Made by a program: the position numbers and the translations under genes. Below the pieces are notes generated by a model. It was not told the DNA's origin, searched no databases, and saw only the letters and a program-made list of their open reading frames with translations. This document shows, in pieces, positions 5,708-12,079 of a stretch of DNA of 12,079 nucleotides. The stretch is from contig JBDNDK010000061.1 in assembly GCA_046719185.1 (NCBI GenBank), positions 1 through 12,079 on the forward strand, written 5' to 3'. Origin of the DNA: JBDNDK01 sp046719185 (GTDB lineage: Bacteria > Armatimonadota > UBA5829). Each line of letters starts with the position of its first letter. The stretch's first letter is position 1.

Positions 5708-6379
5708 TTAATCTTTGAATCTATATTTTATTAGAGCCCAAAGGCATTCTAATCCATCAAGCCATCCTATTTTTTTGCCCTCTTTTGCTGTTCTTGGATA
5801 ATATGAAATAGGCACTTCCTTAAATCTTGCACCCCTTTTGAGGGTTTTTGCTGTTATCTCAGGACAAAACTCAAATCTTTTGCAAGTTAGGGTAACATCT
5901 CTTATTATATCTGTTCTAAATGCCTTATAACAGGTAGCTTCATCTGTTATCTTATTTCTATACAAAGTTGATGCTATGAATGCAAACAGCTTATTAGCAA
6001 GATAATTTGCAAGTTTCATATGTGGCCTTTTACCAGTAAATCTTGTACCATATACCATATCAGCTTCATTGTCTATTATAGGCTGGATTAGTTTTGGAAA
6101 GTCTATTGGGTCATATTCAAGGTCTGCATCCTGAATTATTATTATATCACCACTAACTTGCTCAAGTGCTTTTCTAATTGCAGAGCCTTTGCCCAGATTG
6201 GTTGGATTTTCAACTAAAATAACATCAGATTGCTCTCTTAGATATTCCCTACTGCCATCTGTAGAAAAATCATCAGCAGCAATAATCTCCATATCCATAT
6301 CCAACGCTCTTAATTTCTCCAGAACCTCAGGGAGAGTGTTAATTTCATTATAAACAGGAATTATAATGCTAAGCTTCAT
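5708..6379 (-). CDS. GT2 glycosyltransferase, polyprenyl-phosphate sugar synthase-like (DPM1-type)
   Basis: The 223-residue protein is a compact GT-A fold enzyme of the dolichyl-phosphate mannose synthase type. It has IIIPVYNE (5-12), DDFSTDGS (36-43) for nucleotide binding, NLGKGSA (61-67), the metal-binding QDADLEYDP (83-91, D84 and D86), GTRF (111-114), and a C-terminal YYPRTAKEGKKIGWLDG (193-209) that is typical of enzymes using a polyprenyl-phosphate acceptor. No membrane anchor follows, so it resembles the short DPM1-like forms that work at the cytoplasmic face. It would load a sugar onto undecaprenyl phosphate. Its ATG overlaps the stop of the membrane glycosyltransferase by 4 nt (ATGA), which fits the two working as donor maker and donor user. 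The identity of the sugar is unknown. It is the last gene of the minus-strand operon. Confidence 0.88.
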   Translation of the reverse strand: MKLSIIIPVYNEINTLPEVLEKLRALDMDMEIIAADDFSTDGSREYLREQSDVILVENPTNLGKGSAIRKALEQVSGDIIIIQDADLEYDPIDFPKLIQPIIDNEADMVYGTRFTGKRPHMKLANYLANKLFAFIASTLYRNKITDEATCYKAFRTDIIRDVTLTCKRFEFCPEITAKTLKRGARFKEVPISYYPRTAKEGKKIGWLDGLECLWALIKYRFKD

Positions 6380-8190
6380 TGGATTTTATACACTGTTGCA
6401 GGACCATTTCTATATAATTCAATAATTTTGTTATCATCAATTGAGTTATATATCAGCTCAGCACTCCCTTCTGCTTTTTCTCTTGTTGGAAATATTGCAT
6501 GATTTATAAATATATGAGTTATATCTAGAGACTTCAAATAACTGATAAACTGTTCCTTGCTGTCAAAATCTCTAGTAAATAATGTATTGTGTCCCGGATC
6601 TGCCCATACATATTCCCTATCCAAATAAAAACCTCTTGTATCTCCAAACATTGCTATTTTTGAGCTCTTATCTAGGCTTTGATTTATATATTTCACAACA
6701 GGATATATCTCTAGATTTTCATATAAATATTCATCAGCAGACTGCTTGCCTAATACATAAGGCATTGATCTTGATGCAAGAGGATATATTGTGAGCATGC
6801 TAAAAATTAGTGATGCAAAAATTATAATACTAAATGCTTTTGAAGCTAATTTATACCTAATATCAGAATCAAGCAAGTAAACAATAATTATACATAACAC
6901 CGCAAATGCCGGCACCAAATATCTGCTTTGATGAGTTAGTGCCCACCATATAATTATCAGAAAAAACAGAAATATTCCAGCATATCTAATCTTTGCAGTA
7001 TTCCATTTGCATAGGAATAAAACTATTGGAGCAACAACTGCAATTGGTCCAATGAATAACCCCGGTCTATCATAAAAAAGTTCTGAGTGGAAAGTAAGAT
7101 TAAAAGGCAAAAGAATGAGTGATAATATATCTTTTCCTGCTCCAAATTGAGATTGAAGCATAGCATAATTGTCTGCAAGCTCTTTTGTCCAATCCCTGCC
7201 ACCAAATATTGAATAAAAAAATGGATAAACAGGGTTTCCAGTGTATATAAGAGACTTAATATACCAAGGTGAACAAACAGCAAGTCCAATAAGTATTAAG
7301 ATAATTGGATTTACAAGCCTTGCTTTCTTTTCGGTAATTATATTATGAGCTAATAATATAACTGCAAATATAAAAGGCAGTCCTAATGCAGTCATTTTGG
7401 TTGATGCAGCCAGTCCAGCAAAAATCCCACACAATACAACCCAATATCTATCTTTATCATCAAAAAAATAAAGCAGACATATAAACCCAGCAAAAGAAAA
7501 TAAAGAAGTGGTTATGTCAATATATGCAGTTGTAGAGAGCCACAAAACTATTGGGATTGAGCAAAATGCAATGCAGACTTTAACTCCAATCCCCTCTTTG
7601 AAATGTCTCTCAGAAGCTGTAAATATAAAACCTAAAAGCAAAACCAAACACCAAAAATGAGTTAGTCTTGATGCTGCTATACTTCCCACTGATAGACATA
7701 ATGTATATAACATCTCCATCATAAAAGGAAAGTTTGAATGAGAAGAAAACTCAATATACTTAAATCCACCATTCTCAAGATATATCTTTGGTATAGCTAA
7801 ATGATATGCAAGAGAATCCCAATCATCAGATACAGGTGGTGATAATGCTGCTATGAAAGTTAGAAACAATGCCAAAATAACAAATAAAACAATCCAATTT
7901 TTCTTATTAATTCTAATGCTCTTTATAAATTGAAATAAAGTATTTATATGAAGAATAACACCAACTAAACCACCAACAGCAATCAGAGAAATCAGAATAA
8001 TTTTATTATTAAGCAATCCTAATGCAGAGAAAGCAAAAACAATAAGAGAAACAACGCCCATTCCAAGCAATGTATTCATCAAAACATACAACACACATTC
8101 TTGCTTATTTTTTGCAAGAATGCTGTTTAATATTGCACCCCAACCAAATGAGACCAATATAAGAATTATAGAAACAATGAAATCAGTCAT
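6376..8190 (-). CDS. Multi-spanning membrane glycosyltransferase of the ArnT/PMT (GT-C) type
   Basis: The 604-residue protein has many hydrophobic segments from residue 3 to about 470 and a soluble C-terminal tail of about 130 residues, the usual plan of GT-C enzymes. A first outer loop follows the third or fourth span and holds PPVSDDWDSLAYHLAIPKIY (118-137), the acidic DDWD motif expected at the catalytic site. LSTTAYIDITTSLF and LAASTKMTALGLPF are further conserved-looking loop and span patches. Such enzymes move a sugar from a polyprenyl-phosphate donor to lipid, glycan or protein on the periplasmic side. The GT2 gene directly downstream (4-nt overlap) probably makes that donor. Its start overlaps the end of the phosphoesterase gene by 8 nt. 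With kdsD and kdsC upstream, LPS or another envelope glycan is the likely acceptor, but protein O-glycosylation cannot be excluded. Confidence 0.85.
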   Translation of the reverse strand: MTDFIVSIILILVSFGWGAILNSILAKNKQECVLYVLMNTLLGMGVVSLIVFAFSALGLLNNKIILISLIAVGGLVGVILHINTLFQFIKSIRINKKNWIVLFVILALFLTFIAALSPPVSDDWDSLAYHLAIPKIYLENGGFKYIEFSSHSNFPFMMEMLYTLCLSVGSIAASRLTHFWCLVLLLGFIFTASERHFKEGIGVKVCIAFCSIPIVLWLSTTAYIDITTSLFSFAGFICLLYFFDDKDRYWVVLCGIFAGLAASTKMTALGLPFIFAVILLAHNIITEKKARLVNPIILILIGLAVCSPWYIKSLIYTGNPVYPFFYSIFGGRDWTKELADNYAMLQSQFGAGKDILSLILLPFNLTFHSELFYDRPGLFIGPIAVVAPIVLFLCKWNTAKIRYAGIFLFFLIIIWWALTHQSRYLVPAFAVLCIIIVYLLDSDIRYKLASKAFSIIIFASLIFSMLTIYPLASRSMPYVLGKQSADEYLYENLEIYPVVKYINQSLDKSSKIAMFGDTRGFYLDREYVWADPGHNTLFTRDFDSKEQFISYLKSLDITHIFINHAIFPTREKAEGSAELIYNSIDDNKIIELYRNGPATVYKIQ

Positions 8191-8938
8191 CTTCTATCAT
8201 CTCAGCTAATAGTGGAATCATTTCATCATTAATGCAAGTGGTGCCATTTTCATATAATATTTCTGTTTTGCCAATGAACCTGCCATAGTATGAATGATGA
8301 ATAATAACAGTGTTGTTTATACATAGAGGATCTGAAGTGGTAGTATGTGAATGTCCACCTAATATTAAATCTATCCCATAAACTTCCTGAGCTAATTTCT
8401 TATCTTTATCTAAGCCAATATGAGTAAGTGCAATTAAAACATCACATTTATCTCTCATCTGGCTAACAATATCTTTTGCAGTGATTATTGGGTCTTCATG
8501 GTAATATTGCGATATAAGATATGAAAAAGAAAAGCCTTTTCTTACATTCTGCACACTTAGCCCAAACACACCAATTCTGATTCCATCTCTATCAAAAAAA
8601 GTATATTGTCTAACAGGAACAACCACTTTTCCTTTTGGTCTTAAATTTGCACTCAGCACAGGGAACTCTGCCCTGCACAGCTTTTCATTCATTCCATAAG
8701 ACCAAAGATGAAATTCTCTAGTTCCTGCACACATTGCATCATAAGGAATAGAGTTCATATAATCAAAAGCTTCTTCTCCACCAGGTGTCCAGTATATATT
8801 GCCAGAACCAACAGCATCACCAGAGTCAAATAGCAAACAACTCCCCTCTGCTTTTTTCATTTCTGATATTTTGGCAGAAAGGGAGCTATTTAATCTATTA
8901 TGTAAATCAGATGTATGCAGTATGGCGACTCTCGCCAT
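8183..8938 (-). CDS. UshA-like calcineurin-type metallophosphoesterase with altered active site
   Basis: The 251-residue protein matches the N-terminal catalytic domain of the UshA/5'-nucleotidase family: ILHTSDLHNR (6-15; D11, H13), LFDSGDAVGSG (36-46; D41), VLSANL (94-99), ALTHIGLDKD (170-179; H173) and LILGGHSHTTT (191-201; H196, H198). The usual GNHE motif is GTRE here (72-75), so the bridging Asn and the catalytic His are Thr73 and Arg74. The large C-terminal nucleotide-binding domain of 5'-nucleotidases is missing and there is no signal peptide, so it should be cytoplasmic. It lies between kdsC (1-nt overlap, TAATG) and a membrane glycosyltransferase (8-nt overlap), suggesting a role in envelope sugar or lipid-carrier metabolism. 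The substrate is unknown, and an inactive or altered enzyme is possible. Confidence 0.8.
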   Translation of the reverse strand: MARVAILHTSDLHNRLNSSLSAKISEMKKAEGSCLLFDSGDAVGSGNIYWTPGGEEAFDYMNSIPYDAMCAGTREFHLWSYGMNEKLCRAEFPVLSANLRPKGKVVVPVRQYTFFDRDGIRIGVFGLSVQNVRKGFSFSYLISQYYHEDPIITAKDIVSQMRDKCDVLIALTHIGLDKDKKLAQEVYGIDLILGGHSHTTTSDPLCINNTVIIHHSYYGRFIGKTEILYENGTTCINDEMIPLLAEMIEDD

Positions 8939-9498
8939 TAATTTATAGCCTCTGGTCCTATTCTTGTGGGCTCAGCAACATCAAGCTTATCAAGGAATTT
9001 CTTAACAGCAGCTTCCCACTCACCTTGAGCTTTTAATATTCTCTCAATCACTTCTCTAACAGCCCCATGTCCACCTTTTGAAGATGTAACAATATCAGCT
9101 GCCAATCTTGCTTCCTCTGATGCATCATTTACAGCAAAAGAAACTCCAACAGTATCAAATGCAGGAATATCATTTATATCATCACCCACATAAGCCATTT
9201 CTTCATAACTCACACCATAGGCAATGGATATTTCCTTTAGAGCTTTTCTCTTTTGCCATACACCCTGATATACATGAGTGATGCCTAAAGTCTCTGCTCT
9301 TTCATTTATTGCCTGACATATATTTCCAGTAATCCAAGCAATATGCAAACCATTAGAAAGAGCAATTCTCATACCTAGACCATCTCTAGCATTGAATACT
9401 TTCAGTTGATCACCACTCATAAACACCATAGAACCATCAGTAAGAGTGCCATCAACATCCATTGCAATCAATTTTACTTTAGCTAATTTTTCTTTCAT
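8938..9498 (-). CDS. kdsC: 3-deoxy-D-manno-octulosonate 8-phosphate phosphatase (KdsC), HAD family
   Basis: KdsC hydrolyses Kdo-8-phosphate to Kdo, the third step of Kdo synthesis for LPS, in the cytoplasm. The 186-residue protein is the normal size for this capless, tetrameric HAD type. Visible motifs are MDVDGTLTDG (13-22) with nucleophile D14 and acid/base D16, FNARDGLGM (35-43), WITGN (55-59) with motif II threonine T57, the motif III region near WQKRKAL (81-87), and YVGDDINDIPA (103-113) with the metal ligands. GGHGAVREV (142-150) is the typical C-terminal gate segment. The start abuts the kdsD stop (TAG then ATG, 0 nt) and the stop overlaps the next start by 1 nt. Close relatives act on other nonulosonate phosphates, but adjacency to kdsD favours Kdo. 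Confidence 0.92.
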   Translation of the reverse strand: MKEKLAKVKLIAMDVDGTLTDGSMVFMSGDQLKVFNARDGLGMRIALSNGLHIAWITGNICQAINERAETLGITHVYQGVWQKRKALKEISIAYGVSYEEMAYVGDDINDIPAFDTVGVSFAVNDASEEARLAADIVTSSKGGHGAVREVIERILKAQGEWEAAVKKFLDKLDVAEPTRIGPEAIN

Positions 9499-10497
9499 CT
9501 ACACAATCCCCGTTGCCGCCAGATCCTTTAACATCAACATCCCAACAGGTTTACCATCAACAAGCACAGGTATTTCACCAATCTGCTTATTATTTTGCTC
9601 CATAAGCCTCAAGCCTTCTGTAGCAAGCCTATCAGGTGAGATAGTTCTGGGGTTTTTGACCATAATATCTAATGCTTTTTTATACAAAGCCTTATCATCA
9701 TCCAGAAGCGATCTTCTAACATCACCATCTGTAATAATGCCAATCAATAATCCATCATCATCTACCACACAAGCTGCTCCTGCACCAGCCTTAGTAATAG
9801 AAAATAATACATCTCTAACAAGTGTATCATATTTCACAATAGCCACAGCACTACCACTTCTCATAACATCAGCAACTCTCAACAGAAGTTTTCTGCCAAG
9901 AGCACCTCCCGGATGAAAAAGTGCATATTCTTCCTGAGTAAACTGTCTAGTTTCCATCACAGCCATTGCCAAAGCATCACCAAATGCAAGAGCTGCGGTG
10001 GTGCTAGTGGTTGGAGCAAGACCCAAAGGACAAGCCTCACAATCCACAGAAACATCTAACACCACATCAGAATATGTTGCAAGTGTGGAAGTTAATCTGC
10101 CGGTCATTGCTATGAGTTTTGCACCTATTCTTGCAATTGCAGGAAGTATCCTTACAACTTCCTCACTTTCACCACTGTTTGAAAGTGCAAGAACAACATC
10201 TTTTGATGTAACCATTCCAAGATCACCATGAATGCCCTCTGCAGGATGAAGAAAAAATGAGGGGGTGCCAGTGCTGGAGAATGTGCCTGCAAGTTTTCTT
10301 GCAATCACTCCAGACTTACCCATACCAGTTATAATCAATCTACCTTCACAACAAAGAATCATCTCAACAGCTCTTATAAAATCATCATTGAGCCTATTTA
10401 CAAGCACTGATACAGCATCAGCCTCACATTTAAGAGTTTCAACAGCTCTATCTAATGCTTTTTTCCTATCTTCACAAGTGAAGGTCTTTGTTGCCAT
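9499..10497 (-). CDS. kdsD: D-arabinose 5-phosphate isomerase (KdsD/KpsF/GutQ family)
   Basis: This enzyme converts ribulose-5-phosphate to arabinose-5-phosphate, the first committed sugar of Kdo synthesis. The 332 residues have the standard layout: a SIS domain (about 40-185) and two CBS domains (about 208-270 and 278-332). SIS-domain motifs include GMGKSG (58-63), HPAEGIHGDLGM (84-95), LSNSGES (105-111) and EACPLGLAPTTSTTA (154-168); the FHPGGALGR signature (194-202) joins SIS to CBS. Length and motifs match active family members. It lies 54 nt after gyrB and directly abuts kdsC. No clear ribosome-binding site is seen close to the ATG; an AAGG about 14 nt upstream is weak. The start is nevertheless supported because MATKTF... 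leads directly into the expected first helix. Confidence 0.93.
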   Translation of the reverse strand: MATKTFTCEDRKKALDRAVETLKCEADAVSVLVNRLNDDFIRAVEMILCCEGRLIITGMGKSGVIARKLAGTFSSTGTPSFFLHPAEGIHGDLGMVTSKDVVLALSNSGESEEVVRILPAIARIGAKLIAMTGRLTSTLATYSDVVLDVSVDCEACPLGLAPTTSTTAALAFGDALAMAVMETRQFTQEEYALFHPGGALGRKLLLRVADVMRSGSAVAIVKYDTLVRDVLFSITKAGAGAACVVDDDGLLIGIITDGDVRRSLLDDDKALYKKALDIMVKNPRTISPDRLATEGLRLMEQNNKQIGEIPVLVDGKPVGMLMLKDLAATGIV

Positions 10498-10551
10498 AAA
10501 ATTTGAATATAGCCTTATAAAGACTAATCTCCCTTTGCAATGCTTTATATA

Positions 10552-12079
10552 TTATGCATGCCAATCAACATTGGTAACTTCTTTAGCATGAGCCTCAATG
10601 AATGCTTTTCTAGGTTCAACACTATCTCCCAGCAATACAGTAAACATTTGGTCTGCCTCAATAGCATCTTCCACAGTTACCTTTGCAATACTTCTTGTGG
10701 ACATTTCCATAGTAGTATCAGCTAAGTCTTCAGCATTCATTTCTCCGAGACCTTTAAATCTGCTCACCTGCAAATTATCTTTTCTACCAGAGTATTTTCT
10801 TCTTAATTCATTAAGTTCAGCATCATCTTTTGCATATAATATCTGATCTTTACCAATTTTAATTCTATAAAGTGGAGGCATAGCAATATATATATGTCCA
10901 TCATCAACAAGCGGCTTCATATATCTATAGAAGAATGTCAACAGTAGTGTTCTAATATGGCTGCCATCAACATCAGCATCAGTCATGATAATAATTCTAT
11001 CATACCTAAGTTTAGATTTATCAAATGTTGAACTATGTCCATTACCATTTCCATTTCCATTACCCTTTGACTCATTATTCATCTCATCAAATTCTAATTC
11101 ACCATTATCTGAGTCTGAGTCCATAGAGCTATGAGTGATACCTGTACCAAGAGCTGTTACAAGAGATTTGATTTCTTCATTTTCCAGAGCTTTATCCATC
11201 CTGGCTTTTTCAACATTCAGAATTTTTCCTCTTAATGGTAAAATTGCCTGATATCTCTTATCTCTACCAGCCTTTGCATTACCACCAGCACTCTGTCCCT
11301 CAACAAGGAAAAGTTCACATTTTGATGGGTCTCTTTCAATACAGTCTGCAAGTTTTCCGGGTAAAGAGGCATTATCCATAGCATTCTGTCTTTTCACCAT
11401 TTCAGCAGCTCTTCTTGCAGCTTCTCTTGCTCTGTGAGCAGTTAGTGCTTTGTCAATAATTCTCCTTGCAGTGGTTGGATTTTCCTCAAAAAATTCAGCC
11501 AGTTTCTCACCAACAATTGAGTTTACAATACCCTCAACTTCACTATTTCCAAGCTTAGTTTTTGTCTGACCTTCAAATTGTGGGTGCATAACTTTAACAG
11601 AAATGACAGCAGCCAGACCTTCTCTCACATCCTCACCGCTAAGGTTAGGATCTTTTTCTTTCAGAATGCCATTTTTTCTTGCATAATTGTTGATTACTCT
11701 AGTGATAGCAGTTTTGAAACCAGAAAGATGGGTTCCACCTTCCTGTGTATGTATATTATTTGCATAAGTAAGGATATTCTCTTGGAAAGAATCATTATAT
11801 TGAAGAGCAATTTCTACACTAACATCATCTCTTTCAGCTGTATAATAAATAACTTTATGAAGAGGTGTTTTGTGTCTATTCAAATGTTCAACAAATGCAG
11901 CAATTCCGGTTTCATAATGAAATACTATTTCTTTTTCTTCATCTTCACCTGCAAACTCATTAATAAATACAATAGTTATTCCTCTATTAAGGTATGCAAG
12001 TTCCCTTAATCTTGTTATAAAATTTTCTGGATTATATACTATCTTACCAAAAATTTCTTCATCAGCAAGATATTTAACT
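10552..12079 (-). CDS. gyrB: DNA gyrase subunit B, 5' end outside the window
   Basis: The frame is open from the right edge (first full codon ends at 12078) to TAA at 10554-10552, giving 508 residues of an expected 640 or so; the ATPase head lies outside. Seen here are the end of the GHKL region (ITRLRELAYLNRGITIVFIN), the transducer domain with HTQEGGTHLSGFKTAI, the TOPRIM domain with CELFLVEGQSAGGNAKAGRD, PLRGKILNVEKA and the DADVDGSHIRTLLLTFFYRYM metal-binding stretch, and the C-terminal VSRFKGLGEMNAEDL and EPRKAFIE tail. GyrB pairs with GyrA to introduce negative supercoils. Two oddities: the EGDSAGG motif reads EGQSAGG, and an insert of about 30 residues rich in Ser, Asp, Gly and Asn lies between GTGI and DKSKLRY. 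There is no stop or frame break. ParE is the alternative, but the motif set and tail favour GyrB. Confidence 0.93.
   Translation of the reverse strand, partial: VKYLADEEIFGKIVYNPENFITRLRELAYLNRGITIVFINEFAGEDEEKEIVFHYETGIAAFVEHLNRHKTPLHKVIYYTAERDDVSVEIALQYNDSFQENILTYANNIHTQEGGTHLSGFKTAITRVINNYARKNGILKEKDPNLSGEDVREGLAAVISVKVMHPQFEGQTKTKLGNSEVEGIVNSIVGEKLAEFFEENPTTARRIIDKALTAHRAREAARRAAEMVKRQNAMDNASLPGKLADCIERDPSKCELFLVEGQSAGGNAKAGRDKRYQAILPLRGKILNVEKARMDKALENEEIKSLVTALGTGITHSSMDSDSDNGELEFDEMNNESKGNGNGNGNGHSSTFDKSKLRYDRIIIMTDADVDGSHIRTLLLTFFYRYMKPLVDDGHIYIAMPPLYRIKIGKDQILYAKDDAELNELRRKYSGRKDNLQVSRFKGLGEMNAEDLADTTMEMSTRSIAKVTVEDAIEADQMFTVLLGDSVEPRKAFIEAHAKEVTNVDWHA
11038..11064 (-). repeat. In-frame Gly-Asn hexamer repeat inside gyrB
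   Basis: Four and a half copies of GGN-AAT encode GNGNGNGNG. It lies in the larger insert (11023-11136) and is prone to slippage, so copy number may vary between strains. Confidence 0.8.

Noticed and set aside
8183..8938. Secreted UshA-type 5'-nucleotidase
   Set aside because: No signal peptide and no C-terminal nucleotide-binding domain; the active-site Asn-His pair is also missing.
9446..9916. 156-codon plus-strand ORF
   Set aside because: It is antisense to the kdsC/kdsD junction, both of which are clear genes.
11881..11883. TTG as the start of gyrB
   Set aside because: The frame continues upstream to the window edge with 65 more residues of clear GyrB sequence, so this Leu is internal.
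11578..12009. 143-codon plus-strand ORF with a hydrophobic tail
   Set aside because: It is antisense to gyrB; its hydrophobicity arises from reverse reading of Glu/Lys-rich codons.

Overview
The window is AT-rich bacterial chromosome from a diderm (LPS-type) organism. The evidence is an adjacent kdsD and kdsC pair for Kdo synthesis and two polyprenyl-phosphate-type glycosyltransferases, all downstream of gyrB. The phylum cannot be fixed from this sequence alone. A deep-branching low-GC diderm lineage, possibly Armatimonadota-like, is only a guess.

Layout. At 1-623 (minus, running off the left edge) is a gene that encodes a YukD-like ubiquitin fold followed by the start of a JAB/JAMM metallopeptidase domain. 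This is the most unusual protein in the window. Its well-formed start (AGGAGG, 6 nt, ATG) faces a divergent intergenic region (624-978) that contains palindromes and weak promoter-like sequences. A plus-strand cluster follows: a decayed opine-dehydrogenase gene with an internal deletion (979-1475); a full-length TrpB2-type tryptophan synthase beta chain (1576-2895); a tightly linked unknown protein with a HEPN-like C-terminal half (2898-3812); a small Trp-rich membrane protein (3903-4256); a strong stem-loop (4282-4320); and a DUF2961/GH172 protein (4342-5412).

The region 5413-5707 separates convergent transcription units. It contains a perfect 10-bp-stem hairpin, a second imperfect hairpin oriented for the minus strand, and a 23-bp imperfect direct repeat.

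From 12079 down to 5708 everything is on the minus strand and tightly packed: gyrB (3' portion, 508 codons visible), kdsD, kdsC, a UshA-like metallophosphoesterase, a multi-spanning ArnT/PMT-like glycosyltransferase and a GT2 polyprenyl-phosphate glycosyltransferase. Junctions after kdsD are 0 nt apart or overlap by 1, 8 and 4 nt, so the five genes probably form one operon. A coherent reading is that KdsD makes arabinose-5-phosphate, KdsC dephosphorylates Kdo-8-phosphate, the GT2 enzyme charges a lipid carrier with a sugar, and the membrane enzyme transfers that sugar on the outer face of the inner membrane. kdsA and kdsB are not in the window. The metallophosphoesterase has lost the usual Asn-His pair of its family (Thr-Arg instead), so its role is open.

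The main candidates for novelty are the Ubl-JAB fusion, the HEPN-like protein coupled to trpB, the altered phosphoesterase embedded in the Kdo operon, and a low-complexity Gly-Asn insert in the GyrB TOPRIM region.
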